Numbered from the stretch's first letter, positions 40,050-49,542 are shown. The stretch: DNA of 64,000 bases from Roseateles sp. (GCA_016790285.1 JAEUPJ010000010.1:1-64000), one strand, 5' to 3'. Program-made: numbers and translations. Notes: generated from the letters alone by a model not told the origin.

Positions 40050-41804
40050 TCACCAACCGATGGTGTAGGTCACCACCGTCGGCGCCTGCGTGTGCAGCGA
40101 GGGGCTGAAGTCGCCCACGTCGTCGTAGGCGAAGCCGTAGGCCTTCTTGTTGATGCTGTGGTCGTGCCAGAACTTGGCGTACCAGTTGCCCAGCTGCCCC
40201 GCGGGGTAATGCGCCGACTGCACGTACCAGTTGGCGGGCGTTTCCATCACGTGGCGGTTCAGCGCCGCGCAGACCTGGGCCTGGATCTGCAGCTGCGTGC
40301 CGACGTTGGTCGGGTTGCCGCTGCCGTCAGCCAGCAGGCCGGCGCCCAGCAGCACCATGGCGGTGTCGGGCTTGCCGTTGATGTAGAAGGTGCCGGCCGG
40401 CGAGCCCCCGGTGAAGGTGAAGCGGTCGCCACTGACGCGGCCGCGGAAGGTGCCCAGGTTCTGCAGCGTGAAGACGAGGTCCTCGTTGCGGTAGCGCGCC
40501 CAGACGGCGTCGATGTAGGGCTGCAGGTAGTTGGCGTTGGCCTGGCCGGGTTTGAAGCTGGCGTGGGCCGGCGCCATGATGCGGTAGGGCGAGTACGGCG
40601 CCTGGGCCAGCGGCTTGAAGGCGGCGGGCACTTCGGCGATGAACTTGCTGAAGAGCTGGTCGCGCGTCTCCGTGAGCGCCTCGCCGACCGTCTGGTCATA
40701 ACCGCCCAGGCCCTGCACACGCAGCTTCAGCGGGAAGCCGAAATGGTCCACGCGCGTGGTGTTGATGAAGATGCCGGGGTCGGGTCGGCCCGGCGGGATG
40801 ATGGCCATCTCGCCGAAGTCGAAGTAGACGTCGATGTTGGGGTCGGTCGGGTTCTCGATGTTGGCGCCGGCGTAGCCGATGTTGCCGTTGCCGTCCACGA
40901 CCACGCGGATGTACATGGGCGAGCCCACCGACATCAGCACACGTGCGGAGTCCAGCGCCGGGATGGTGATGGACCGCGTGGCACTGAGCTTGTGGAAGTA
41001 GTTGGTGTAGGTGACGCCGTTCTTCGTGAGCGCGCCGTTGTCGGCCGTGGACATCGGGATGAGGTTGCCCGCCGCGTCCACACGCACGAACTTGCCCGTG
41101 GACCAGTCGCGGCCAATGATGGCCCAGTACACCTGGTCATCGGTCCAGCGGCCTGCCGTCTGGTTGACGATGTTGAAGGTGGTGCGGCCATTCCAGCTGC
41201 CGGTGGCGGCGGCCACCTTGAACGACGAAGTGATGTCGTTGAAGCCGCGGTTCACGAGGTTCGCCTCGTTGCCGGTGAGCACCAGCGAGCCGCCGCCGTA
41301 GTTGATGTCGTTGAACAGCGTGACCTGGTAGCCCGCCTGGACCTTCACCGAGGAAATGCGGTCGTTCCAGGCGGCACCGATCCAGCTGGAATCGGCGCTC
41401 ACGCACAGGCTCGCGCCCGCATAGTTGGCGTCGGCATAGAAGCACACCGGCCCGCTGGCCGTGTTGCCGTTGACGGTGTAGCTGAACTTCGGCGTGTCGT
41501 AGGCCGGCGCGCCGTTGTTGTAGGTGAACCAGTAGCCGACGACGTTGCCGGCGGCCACGGTGAGCTTCTGCTCGTAGCGGCCGTTGGCCGCGGTCATGCG
41601 CAGGTTCTGCTGCGCGCCGTTGTTGACGGTGTAGTGGACGTCGACCCAGGTGGTCGACACATTGGACTTGAACCAGATCGTGGCGGTGGTCCCGCTGACC
41701 TCCACGCCCTGGTCATAGTCGGCCGCCGCAGCCGGCCCGATGAGGCCCAGCGTCAGCAGCAGGCAGGCGCCGAGCAGGCGCATGCAACGCAATACGAGAT
41801 TCAC
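40050..41804 (-). CDS. Secreted GH64 beta-1,3-glucanase with CBM56-like and beta-gamma-crystallin-like modules
   Basis: 584 residues from a GTG start with GAGGAG six bases upstream. Modules in order are: signal peptide (LLGACLLLTLGLIGPAAA), a CBM56-like beta-1,3-glucan-binding domain (about 28-115), a beta-gamma-crystallin-like domain (about 118-200, VCFYADANYAGASLCVSADS), and a GH64 catalytic domain (about 205-584). The GH64 family is marked by YWAIIGRDWSTGKF, YAGANIENPTDPNIDVYFDF and GFAYDDVGDFSPSLHT. GH64 enzymes release laminari-oligosaccharides from fungal or algal glucans. A LacI-type palindrome lies 178 bases upstream of the GTG. Confidence 0.9.
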   Translation of the reverse strand: MNLVLRCMRLLGACLLLTLGLIGPAAAADYDQGVEVSGTTATIWFKSNVSTTWVDVHYTVNNGAQQNLRMTAANGRYEQKLTVAAGNVVGYWFTYNNGAPAYDTPKFSYTVNGNTASGPVCFYADANYAGASLCVSADSSWIGAAWNDRISSVKVQAGYQVTLFNDINYGGGSLVLTGNEANLVNRGFNDITSSFKVAAATGSWNGRTTFNIVNQTAGRWTDDQVYWAIIGRDWSTGKFVRVDAAGNLIPMSTADNGALTKNGVTYTNYFHKLSATRSITIPALDSARVLMSVGSPMYIRVVVDGNGNIGYAGANIENPTDPNIDVYFDFGEMAIIPPGRPDPGIFINTTRVDHFGFPLKLRVQGLGGYDQTVGEALTETRDQLFSKFIAEVPAAFKPLAQAPYSPYRIMAPAHASFKPGQANANYLQPYIDAVWARYRNEDLVFTLQNLGTFRGRVSGDRFTFTGGSPAGTFYINGKPDTAMVLLGAGLLADGSGNPTNVGTQLQIQAQVCAALNRHVMETPANWYVQSAHYPAGQLGNWYAKFWHDHSINKKAYGFAYDDVGDFSPSLHTQAPTVVTYTIGW

Positions 41805-41981
41805 GGTTGTCTCCTCGGCCGGCTCGTCCCGCGGGATCGGCTGGCGTGTCAGGGCCCCAACGCACAACGTCCAGGTGGGCCGGTGTCGCGGCTGCAGAAG
41901 ACCTACTGCGCAGCCCGGCAAGCAGCCGCTGCCGGGGTCAGGTCGCCGTCCGAAGGCGCCTGATGCCAGTTGGACACCACT

Positions 41982-41995
41982 TGAAAGCGCTTTCA
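41982..41995. promoter_or_regulatory. Perfect LacI-family-type operator upstream of the glucanase
   Basis: TGAAAGCGCTTTCA is a perfect 14-bp palindrome with the central CG of LacI/GalR-family operators. It is 178 bases upstream of the GH64 GTG start, inside the 320-base gap to the metal regulator. This gap holds no gene I can support. Sugar-responsive control of the glucanase is the natural reading; no LacI-type gene is in the window. Confidence 0.7.
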
Positions 41996-42025
41996 TAATT
42001 GGTCCGCATCGTCCTGGGAGCGGCA

Positions 42026-42039
42026 AGAAAGCGGTTTCA
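42026..42039. promoter_or_regulatory. Second, imperfect copy of the LacI-type palindrome
   Basis: AGAAAGCGGTTTCA matches the perfect site at 41982-41995 in 12 of 14 positions. The centres are 44 bp apart, about four helical turns, which favours looping or cooperative binding. A third weak half-site (GAGCGTTTTCA) ends at 42065. Confidence 0.5.
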
Positions 42040-42124
42040 TGGAAAACCCGTGCGGAGCGTTTTCACGCGTCGCCTGCTTCAGGGACGGTCGATCCCTGCC
42101 CTGCCCCGGCGCCTCGGTGCGGCC

Positions 42125-42577
42125 TCAGTGCGAATGCACCGAACGCAGATGCGAGCCCCCGGCGGCGGGCGCTGGCGACTCCTGCGCGGCCGCAGCCAGG
42201 CCGGTGAGGATGCCGCACTGGTCGGCCCGCTGCGCCTCGCCGCAGCGCTCACGCAGCTCGCGCAGCTGCTTCTCGAGCGAGCGCAGCTCCTTGATGCGGC
42301 GCGACACGTGGCCGATGTGCGCGTCCAGCAGCGCGTTCACGTCGCCGCAGTCGCCGCCCGGCGCGTCCTTCACGCGCAGCAGCACGCGCACTTCGTCCAG
42401 CGACATGTCCAGGCCCCGGCAGAAGCGGATGAACTGCAGCCGCTCCAGGTGCGGCGCCTCGTAGACCCGAAAGCCACCCTGCGTGCGCGCGGGCGCCGGG
42501 AGCAGGCCTTCGCGCTCGTAGTAGCGGATGGTGTCGATGGCAGTCGACGAGGCAGTCGCGAGTTCGCCGATCTTCAT
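42125..42577 (-). CDS. cadR: MerR-family metal regulator, CadR/PbrR type
   Basis: 150 residues. The winged-helix N-terminus is MKIGELATASSTAIDTIRYY, followed by a long dimerisation helix. Metal-binding cysteines are at 77, 112 and 121, matching the CadR/PbrR pattern of Cys77, 112 and 119. The C-terminus ends with a His-containing tail (HSH). It would activate the divergent ATPase gene by untwisting the MerR-type promoter between them. Cd, Pb or Zn is expected; the sequence does not decide which. Confidence 0.9.
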   Translation of the reverse strand: MKIGELATASSTAIDTIRYYEREGLLPAPARTQGGFRVYEAPHLERLQFIRFCRGLDMSLDEVRVLLRVKDAPGGDCGDVNALLDAHIGHVSRRIKELRSLEKQLRELRERCGEAQRADQCGILTGLAAAAQESPAPAAGGSHLRSVHSH

Positions 42578-42619
42578 GGGGGCGCTCCGGAGGGGCAAGT
42601 CTGCAGCCAGTGTAGGGAC

Positions 42620-42650
42620 TTGACTCTGGAGCTGCTCCAGGGATTCCAAT
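42620..42650 (+). promoter_or_regulatory. MerR-type promoter-operator for the metal ATPase
   Basis: A -35 TTGACT (42620-42625) and a -10 TCCAAT (42645-42650) are separated by an over-long 19-bp spacer. The spacer contains the dyad CTGGAG-CTG-CTCCAG (42626-42640) in the frame ACTCTGGAGCTGCTCCAGGG. Over-long spacers with this dyad are the hallmark of ZntR/CadR/PbrR control. The transcript would start near 42657, 20 bases before the ATPase ATG. Confidence 0.85.
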
Positions 42651-42676
42651 GCCCTCACACGACACGCCTTGCACCC

Positions 42677-44917
42677 ATGACCGCGCACGACCACGCCCAC
42701 GACCACCCTCACGATCACCACCACGATCACGACAGCGGCGACGCCCCGGCATGCGCCCACGGCAGCGCCTGCGCGGCGGCCGCGGCCGCCCTTCCCCTGC
42801 CGACGCCGGCCACGGGCGACGCCGGCCTGCTGCTGCGCATCCCCGCCATGGACTGCCCGACCGAAGAGGGGCAGATCCGCCGCGCGCTGGAGGGCCTGGC
42901 CGACGTGCACGGGCTGCGCTTTGACCTGCCCGCCCGCGCCTTGCGTGTGGACGCCCCGCCCGCCGCCTGGCCGGCGGTGACGGCCGCCATCCAGCGCGCC
43001 GGCTTCGAGGCCCAGGCCCTGACCGCGCCACCGGCCGGCGCCGAGGTGGCGCAGCACCAACGTCGTGAGCTGGCCCGCCTCGTGGGCGCGCTGACGGCCG
43101 CCGTGGCCGCCGAGCTGCTGCACTACTTCGCACCCGAAACCGCGGCGTGGCGGGGCGCCGGCATGGCCGTGGCGGCCGGGGCCATTGCGCTGTCCGGCCT
43201 GTCGGTGTTCCGCAAGGGCCTGGCGTCGCTGCTGCGCGGGCAGCTCAACATCAACGCCCTGATGGCGGTGGCCGTGACGGGCGCCTTCGTCATCGGCCAA
43301 TGGCCCGAGGCGGCGATGGTGATGGCGCTGTACGCGCTGGCCGAGCTCATCGAGGCCCGCTCCGTCGAACGGGCCCGCAACGCCATCACCAGCCTGCTCG
43401 CGCTTTCGCCCGAAACCGCCGAAGTGCGCCAGCCCGACGGCACCTGGGCCCGCGTGGCGGCCGCGTCGGTGCCCGTGGGGGCCACGGTGCGCGTCAAGCC
43501 GGGCGAACGGTTTGCGCTGGACGGCCGCGTCACCGAAGGCCGCGGCGCCGTGGACCAGTCGCCCGTCACCGGTGAGAGCCTGCCGGTGGACAAGGTGCCG
43601 GGCGACGCCGTCTTCGCAGGCACCATCAACCAGAGCGGTGCGCTCAGCTTCGAGGTCACCAAACCGGCCAGCGACACGGTGCTCGCCGGCATCATCCACG
43701 CGGTGGAAGCGGCCCAGGCCCAGCGCGCGCCCACCCAGCGCTTCGTCGACCGGTTCGCAGCCGTCTACACGCCGGCGGTGTTCCTGCTGGCGGTGGCCGT
43801 GGCGGTGGGCACGCCGCTGCTGCTGGGCTGGCCGTGGCTCACGGGCTTGTACAAGGCCCTCGTCCTGCTCGTCATCGCCTGCCCGTGCGCGCTGGTCATC
43901 TCCACGCCCGTGACCGTGGTCAGTGGCCTGGCGGCCGCAGCGCGGCGCGGCATCCTGATCAAGGGCGGCGTGCACCTCGAGCAGGCCCGCCGCCTGCGCG
44001 TGCTGGCGCTGGACAAGACCGGCACGCTGACCGAAGGCCGCCCGCGGCTGGTCGCGCAGCAGCTGCTCGCTGACGACGCCTCGCGCGAGGGCGTGCTGCG
44101 CCTGGCCCGCAGCCTCGCGGCGCGCTCTGACCACCCGGTGGCCCAGGCCATCGCCAAGGCGCTCGAAGGCGAGCCCCTGCCCGTGGACGACTTCGCAGCG
44201 GACATCGGCCGCGGCGTGCACGGGCGGGTGGCGGGCCGCGCGCTCATCCTGGGCAACCACCGCTGGGTGCACGAGCGCGGCCTGTGCACGCCCGCGCTGG
44301 AGGCGTTGATGCAAGCGCAGGAGGCCGAGGGCCGCACGGTGTCGCTGCTGGCCGACGAGCACCAGGTGCTGGCCCTCTTCGCGGTGGCCGATGCCGTCAA
44401 GGCGACGAGCCGAGAAGCCGTGGCCGAGCTGCGCACGCTCGGTGTCCAACCGGTGATGCTGACGGGCGACAACGCGGCCACGGCACAGGCCATCGCGCGC
44501 CAGCTCGGCATCGACGAGGTGCAGGCCCAGTTGCTGCCTCAGGACAAGCAGCAGGCGGTGGTCTCGCTCGGCCAACGCGGCCCGGTCGGCATGGTGGGCG
44601 ACGGCGTCAACGACTCGCCGAGCCTCGCCGCCGCGGCCGTGGGCTTCTCGATGGGCGCTGCCGGCACCGACACCGCCAAGGAGGCCGCCGACGTGCTCAT
44701 CATGAACGACGACCTGCGCAAGGTGGCCGAGACGATCCGCCTGTCCCGCCGCACCCATGCCGTGCTGTGGCAGAACATCGCGCTGGCGCTGGGCATCAAG
44801 GCGGTGTTCTTCGTGCTGGCCGTGTTCGGCAGCGCCACGATGTGGATGGCCGTCTTCGCCGACATGGGCGCGAGCCTGCTCGTGGTGGCCAACGGGTTGA
44901 GGCTCTTGCGGCGCTGA
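42677..44917 (+). CDS. cadA: Zn/Cd/Pb-exporting P1B-type ATPase (CadA/ZntA)
   Basis: 746 residues. A histidine-rich N-terminus (HDHAHDHPHDHHHDHD) is followed by a heavy-metal-associated domain whose usual CxxC is replaced by MDCPTEE (Cys60). The core has the metal-site motif CPC at 402-404, phosphorylation site DKTGT at Asp446, SDHP with His486, and GDGVND. CPC plus the His-rich tail indicates export of Zn, Cd or Pb across the inner membrane. There is no strong Shine-Dalgarno. It is divergent from its regulator and ends at a strong hairpin. Confidence 0.93.
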   Translation: MTAHDHAHDHPHDHHHDHDSGDAPACAHGSACAAAAAALPLPTPATGDAGLLLRIPAMDCPTEEGQIRRALEGLADVHGLRFDLPARALRVDAPPAAWPAVTAAIQRAGFEAQALTAPPAGAEVAQHQRRELARLVGALTAAVAAELLHYFAPETAAWRGAGMAVAAGAIALSGLSVFRKGLASLLRGQLNINALMAVAVTGAFVIGQWPEAAMVMALYALAELIEARSVERARNAITSLLALSPETAEVRQPDGTWARVAAASVPVGATVRVKPGERFALDGRVTEGRGAVDQSPVTGESLPVDKVPGDAVFAGTINQSGALSFEVTKPASDTVLAGIIHAVEAAQAQRAPTQRFVDRFAAVYTPAVFLLAVAVAVGTPLLLGWPWLTGLYKALVLLVIACPCALVISTPVTVVSGLAAAARRGILIKGGVHLEQARRLRVLALDKTGTLTEGRPRLVAQQLLADDASREGVLRLARSLAARSDHPVAQAIAKALEGEPLPVDDFAADIGRGVHGRVAGRALILGNHRWVHERGLCTPALEALMQAQEAEGRTVSLLADEHQVLALFAVADAVKATSREAVAELRTLGVQPVMLTGDNAATAQAIARQLGIDEVQAQLLPQDKQQAVVSLGQRGPVGMVGDGVNDSPSLAAAAVGFSMGAAGTDTAKEAADVLIMNDDLRKVAETIRLSRRTHAVLWQNIALALGIKAVFFVLAVFGSATMWMAVFADMGASLLVVANGLRLLRR

Positions 44918-44926
44918 AACGACACG

Positions 44927-44946
44927 CGGCCGCCCGAAGGCGGCCG
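44927..44946. terminator. Hairpin between the ATPase and nitronate monooxygenase genes
   Basis: CGGCCGCC and GGCGGCCG form a perfect 8-bp stem closed by a CGAA tetraloop. It is nine bases past the ATPase stop and 21 bases from the end of the convergent gene, so it can serve both. T-tracts are lacking. Confidence 0.65.
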
Positions 44947-44967
44947 TGAGTCAGCACGAAGAAGCGG

Positions 44968-45921
44968 TCAGCCCAGCGCCAGGCGCTCGCGCGCGGCGGC
45001 GTACTCGCGCTTCAGGCGCGCCACCAGTTCAGCGGCAGGCACCACCTGCTTCACGGCGCCGATGCCCTGGCCGCTGCCCCAGATGTCCTTCCAGGCCTTG
45101 GCCGCGCTGCCGCCGAAGTTCATCTTGCTCGGGTCGCTCTCCGGCAGCTTGTCCGGGTCCAGGCCGGCCGCCACCACGGAGCCGCGCAGGTAGTTGCCGT
45201 GCACGCCCGTGAAGAGGTTGCTGTAGACGATGTCGTCGCTGTTGCTGTCGACGATCATCTGCTTGTACTCCGCGCTGGCGCGGGCCTCTTCGGTGGCGAT
45301 GAAGGCCGAGCCGATGTAGGCGAGGTCGGCGCCCATGGCCTGCGCGGCCAGCACGGCGTCGCCCGTGGCCATCGAGCCCGACAGCGCCAGCGGGCCGTCG
45401 AACCACTCGCGGATCTCCTGCACCAGCGCGAAGGGGCTCTTCACACCGGCGTGGCCGCCCGCGCCGGCCGCCACCGCGATGAGGCCGTCGGCGCCCTTCT
45501 CGATGGCCTTCTTCGCGAACTTGTTGTTGATGATGTCGTGCAGCACGATGCCGCCCCAGGCGTGCACGGCCTGGTTCACGTCTTCACGCGCACCGAGGCT
45601 CGTGATGATGATGGGCACCTTGTACTTGGCGCACACCGCCATGTCGTGCTCCAGGCGCTCGTTGCTCTTGTGCACGATCTGGTTGATGGCGAACGGCGCG
45701 GCGGGCTTGTCCGGGTTGGCGCGGTTGTAGGCGGCCAAGGTCTCGGTGATCTCCGCCAGCCACTCGTCGAGCAGTTCGGCAGGCCGGGCATTGAGCGCAG
45801 GCATGGAGCCGACGACGCCGGCCTTGCACTGCTCGATGACGAGCTTGGGGTTGCTGATGATGAACAGCGGCGAGCCGATGACCGGCAGCGGCAGGTTCTT
45901 CAGGATGTCGGGCAATGCCAA
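44968..45921 (-). CDS. Nitronate monooxygenase (2-nitropropane dioxygenase family)
   Basis: FMN-binding TIM-barrel enzyme of 317 residues. FMN and substrate segments include GVVGSMPALNARP, AVAAGAGGHAG and ALSGSMATGDAVLAAQAMG. Class I enzymes oxidise alkyl nitronates; related proteins act as enoyl reductases, so the substrate is open. It is 24 bases downstream of the acyl-CoA dehydrogenase and probably belongs to the same operon as the dehydrogenase and ETF genes. Confidence 0.9.
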   Translation of the reverse strand: MALPDILKNLPLPVIGSPLFIISNPKLVIEQCKAGVVGSMPALNARPAELLDEWLAEITETLAAYNRANPDKPAAPFAINQIVHKSNERLEHDMAVCAKYKVPIIITSLGAREDVNQAVHAWGGIVLHDIINNKFAKKAIEKGADGLIAVAAGAGGHAGVKSPFALVQEIREWFDGPLALSGSMATGDAVLAAQAMGADLAYIGSAFIATEEARASAEYKQMIVDSNSDDIVYSNLFTGVHGNYLRGSVVAAGLDPDKLPESDPSKMNFGGSAAKAWKDIWGSGQGIGAVKQVVPAAELVARLKREYAAARERLALG

Positions 45922-45945
45922 GGGGATGTCTCCGTCAGAAGGCGG

Positions 45946-47733
45946 TCAGAAGGCTTCGAGGGCCAGTTCGGTCACGCTGTCGGCACCGTTCACGACGGCG
46001 CTGCGCAGGGCGCCGGTGCGCGGCAGGATGTGTTCGGCGTAGAAGCGCGCCGTGGCGATCTTGGCCTGCATGAAGGGCGTGTCAGTCGCCAAGGCGTCTT
46101 CGGCCACCATCAGCGCGCGGGCCAGCTGCCAGCCCGCCACCAGGTTGCCCGCGAGCATCAGGTAGGGCACCGAGCCGGCGTAGGCGGCATTGGGGTTGCC
46201 CTTGGCCGAGCCGGCGATGAAGTCGACCACGGCGAGGAAGTCCTCGCGCGAGGCGCGCAGCGCGCGAGCCATCGCACGCGCCGCGGCGCTGTCGCGCTGG
46301 GCGAGCGCCGCTTCGGTCGCTTCGACCTGACCCGCGATGCCGCGTGCGAGCTGGCCGCCGTCACGCGAGGTCTTGCGGCCGACGAGGTCGTTGGCCTGGA
46401 TGGCGGTGGTGCCTTCGTAGATGGTCAGGATCTTGGCGTCGCGGTAGTACTGCGCGGCGCCCGTCTCCTCGATGAAGCCCATGCCGCCGTGCACCTGCAC
46501 GCCCAGGCTGGTGACTTCCAGGCTCATCTCCGTGCTGTAGCCCTTCACGAGCGGCACCATGAAATCGTAGAAGGCCTGGTTCTGCTTGCGCGCGTCGGCG
46601 TCGGGGTGGTGGTGGGCAGCGTCGAAGGCGGCCGCGGCCGTGCTGGCCATCGCGCGGCATCCCTCGGTGAGCGAGCGCATCGTCATCAGCATGCGGCGCA
46701 CGTCGGGGTGGTGGATGATGGCTGCGCTGCCGGGCTTGGAGCCGTCCACGGGGCGCGACTGCACGCGGTCCTTCGCGTAGGCCACGGCCTTCTGGTAGGC
46801 GCGGTCGGCAATGCCGATGCCCTGGATGCCCACGCCGTAGCGGGCGGCGTTCATCATGATGAACATGTACTCCAGGCCGCGGTTCTCCTCGCCGATGAGC
46901 GTGCCGATGGCGCCGCCGTGGTCGCCGAACTGCAGCACGGCGGTCGGGCTGGCCTTGATGCCCATCTTGTGCTCGATGGACACGCAGTGGGCGTCGTTGC
47001 GCGCGCCCAGGCTGCCGTCCGCGTTCACGAGGAACTTGGGCACCAGGAACAGGCTGATGCCCTTCACGCCCTCCGGCGCCCCGACGACGCGGGCCAGCAC
47101 GAGGTGGACGATGTTCTCGGCCATGTCGTGTTCACCGTAGGTGATGAAGATCTTGGTGCCGAAGATCTTGTAGGTGCCGTCGGGCTGCGGCTCGGCGCGG
47201 GTGCGCACCAGGGCCAGGTCGGAGCCGGCCTGCGGCTCGGTGAGGTTCATGGTGCCCGTCCAGCGGCCTTCCAGCAGCGGCGGGATGAACAGCGCGCGCT
47301 GCTCGTCGGAGCCGGCCGTCAGCAGCGCCTCGACGGCACCGTCGGTCAGCAGCGGGCACAGCGCGAAGCTCATGTTGGCCGCCTGCAGCATCTCGTTGCA
47401 CGCCGCGGCGATGGTCTTGGGCGCACCCTGGCCGCCGAAGTCGGTCGGGTGCTGCAGGCCCTGCCAGCCGCCCTCGGCGTAGGCGCGGAAGGCGTCCTTG
47501 AAGCCGGGCGTGGTGGTGACCTGGCCGTCCTTCCAGAACGACGGGTTCTTGTCGCCTTCCCAGTTCAGCGGGGCAATGACGTCCTGCGTCAGCTTGGCGC
47601 ACTCCTCCAACACGGCGCCGGCCGTGTCCAGGCCGAAGTCGGCGAAGGCGGGGACCTGTTGCGTCAGCGTCTCCAGGCCAGCGAGGTGCTGGATGTTGAA
47701 GAGCATGTCCTTGACGGGGGCTTGGTAACTCAT
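45946..47733 (-). CDS. Acyl-CoA dehydrogenase, long C-terminally extended (DmdC/FadE-like) type
   Basis: 595 residues from an ATG preceded by GGAGGAA. FAD acyl-CoA dehydrogenase signatures are MNLTEPQAGSDLALVRTRAE, GVQVHGGMGFIEETGAAQYY and RDAKILTIYEGTTAIQANDL. The extra N- and C-terminal segments match the subfamily that includes 3-methylmercaptopropionyl-CoA dehydrogenase DmdC; substrate chain type is not inferable. It reduces ETF, encoded just upstream. The spacing to etfA is 76 bases. Confidence 0.93.
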   Translation of the reverse strand: MSYQAPVKDMLFNIQHLAGLETLTQQVPAFADFGLDTAGAVLEECAKLTQDVIAPLNWEGDKNPSFWKDGQVTTTPGFKDAFRAYAEGGWQGLQHPTDFGGQGAPKTIAAACNEMLQAANMSFALCPLLTDGAVEALLTAGSDEQRALFIPPLLEGRWTGTMNLTEPQAGSDLALVRTRAEPQPDGTYKIFGTKIFITYGEHDMAENIVHLVLARVVGAPEGVKGISLFLVPKFLVNADGSLGARNDAHCVSIEHKMGIKASPTAVLQFGDHGGAIGTLIGEENRGLEYMFIMMNAARYGVGIQGIGIADRAYQKAVAYAKDRVQSRPVDGSKPGSAAIIHHPDVRRMLMTMRSLTEGCRAMASTAAAAFDAAHHHPDADARKQNQAFYDFMVPLVKGYSTEMSLEVTSLGVQVHGGMGFIEETGAAQYYRDAKILTIYEGTTAIQANDLVGRKTSRDGGQLARGIAGQVEATEAALAQRDSAAARAMARALRASREDFLAVVDFIAGSAKGNPNAAYAGSVPYLMLAGNLVAGWQLARALMVAEDALATDTPFMQAKIATARFYAEHILPRTGALRSAVVNGADSVTELALEAF

Positions 47734-47809
47734 TTGTTCCTCCAGGCGGATACAAAAAGGGCGCCGCAACGACCGGAGTCGGGGGCGCCCGGTGCAGTCA
47801 GTGCGTGGC

Positions 47810-48742
47810 TTACAGCGCGGCCACGAGTTCCGGCACGGCCGTGAACAGGTCGGCTTCCAGGCCGTAGTCGGCCACCGAGAAGATGGGCGCTTCCGGGTCC
47901 TTGTTGATGGCCACGATGACCTTGGAGTCCTTCATGCCGGCCAGGTGCTGGATGGCGCCGGAGATGCCGGCGGCCACGTACAACTGCGGGGCGACGATCT
48001 TGCCGGTCTGGCCGACCTGCCAGTCGTTGGGCGCGTAGCCGGCGTCCACGGCGGCGCGCGAGGCGCCGAGCGCGGCACCCAGCTTGTCGGCCAGCGGCGT
48101 CAGCACTTCCATGAATTTCTCGTTGGAGCCGAGCGCACGGCCGCCGGAGACGATGATCTTGGCGGCAGTCAGCTCAGGGCGGTCGCTCTTGGTGACCTCA
48201 CGGCCGACGAAGCTGCTCTTGCCGCTGTCGGCAGCTGCAGCGGCGGATTCGACAGCCGCGGAGCCACCGGTGGCCGCGGCCGGGTCGAAGCCGGTCGTGC
48301 GCACGGTGATGACCTTGGTGGCGTCCCCGCTCTGCACGGTGGCGATGGCGTTGCCGGCGTAGATGGGGCGCTCGAAGGTGTCGGGGCTGATCACCTTGGT
48401 GATGTCGCTGATCTGGCCCACGTCCAGCAGCGCGGCCACGCGCGGGGCGACGTTCTTGCCGGCGGCGGTGGCGGGGAAGAGGATGTGGCTGTAGCCCGAG
48501 GCCAGCGCGAGCACTTGCGCAGCGACGTTCTCGGCCAGGCCCTCGCCCAGCGAGGCGGCGTCGGCGTGCAGCACCTTGGCCACGCCCGCGATCTGCGCGG
48601 CAGCAGCGGCGGCGCCAGCGGCGTTGAGGCCGGCCACCAGCACGTGCACATCGCCACCCAGGGCGACGGCGGCGGTGACGGTGTTCAGCGTGGCGCCCTT
48701 GATCGAGGCGTTGTCGTGTTCGGCAATGACGAGTGCGGTCAT
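47810..48742 (-). CDS. etfA: Electron transfer flavoprotein alpha subunit
   Basis: 310 residues. The C-terminal FAD domain is marked by [40 protein letters not shown] and [20 protein letters not shown]. With EtfB it accepts electrons from acyl-CoA dehydrogenases and passes them to ETF-ubiquinone oxidoreductase. It follows etfB by 26 bases and precedes an acyl-CoA dehydrogenase, which is its likely donor. Confidence 0.97.
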   Translation of the reverse strand: MTALVIAEHDNASIKGATLNTVTAAVALGGDVHVLVAGLNAAGAAAAAAQIAGVAKVLHADAASLGEGLAENVAAQVLALASGYSHILFPATAAGKNVAPRVAALLDVGQISDITKVISPDTFERPIYAGNAIATVQSGDATKVITVRTTGFDPAAATGGSAAVESAAAAADSGKSSFVGREVTKSDRPELTAAKIIVSGGRALGSNEKFMEVLTPLADKLGAALGASRAAVDAGYAPNDWQVGQTGKIVAPQLYVAAGISGAIQHLAGMKDSKVIVAINKDPEAPIFSVADYGLEADLFTAVPELVAAL

Positions 48743-48768
48743 CTCAAAGTCTCCAGATTCGATACGGC

Positions 48769-49524
48769 TTAGATGACCTTGGCTTCGGTCTTCAGCTTGG
48801 TGACCAGGGTGGCCACGTCCGGCACCTTGACGCCGGCGCCGCGCTTGGGCGGCTCGCTGACCTTCAGGGTCTTGATGCGCGGCGTGACATCCACGCCCAG
48901 GTCGGCGGGCTTGACGACGTCGAGCTGCTTCTTCTTGGCCTTCATGATGTTGGGCAGCGTGACGTAGCGCGGCTCGTTCAGGCGCAGGTCGGTCGTCACG
49001 ACGGCGGGCAGGCTGAGGGACACGGTCTCCAGGCCACCGTCCACTTCGCGGGTCACGCTGACCTTGTCGCCCGCGACTTCCACCTTGGAGGCGAAGGTGC
49101 CCTGGGGCATGCCGGTCAGCGCGGCCAGCATCTGGCCGGTCTGGTTGCAGTCGTCATCGATGGCCTGCTTGCCCAGGATCACGAGGCTCGGGCCTTCCTT
49201 GTCCACCAGCGCCTTGAGCAGCTTGGCGACGGCCAGCGGCTGCAGCTCGACGTCGGCAGGCGTCTCCACCAGGATGGCGCGGTCGGCGCCGATGGCCATG
49301 GCGGTGCGCAGGGTTTCCTGGCACTGCGTGACGCCGCAGGACACAGCGATCACTTCCGTGACGGCGCCCTTCTCCTTCAGCCGCACGGCCTCTTCGACGG
49401 CGATCTCGTCGAAGGGGTTCATGGACATCTTGACGTTGGCGATATCGACGCCCGTGCCGTCGCTCTTGACGCGCACCTTGACGTTGTAGTCCACGACGCG
49501 TTTGACAGGGACCAAGACCTTCAT
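48769..49524 (-). CDS. etfB: Electron transfer flavoprotein beta subunit
   Basis: 251 residues starting [20 protein letters not shown], with the AMP-binding and recognition-loop features of EtfB ([40 protein letters not shown]). It is the first gene of etfB-etfA-acyl-CoA dehydrogenase-nitronate monooxygenase. A near-palindromic operator-like box lies 18 bases upstream of its ATG. Confidence 0.97.
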   Translation of the reverse strand: MKVLVPVKRVVDYNVKVRVKSDGTGVDIANVKMSMNPFDEIAVEEAVRLKEKGAVTEVIAVSCGVTQCQETLRTAMAIGADRAILVETPADVELQPLAVAKLLKALVDKEGPSLVILGKQAIDDDCNQTGQMLAALTGMPQGTFASKVEVAGDKVSVTREVDGGLETVSLSLPAVVTTDLRLNEPRYVTLPNIMKAKKKQLDVVKPADLGVDVTPRIKTLKVSEPPKRGAGVKVPDVATLVTKLKTEAKVI

Positions 49525-49542
49525 CGAAAACTCCAGCTCGAA

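Noticed and set aside
42125-44758. 877-residue frame joining cadR to an upstream segment
   Set aside because: The upstream part is antisense to cadA; the MerR start at 42577 is clear.
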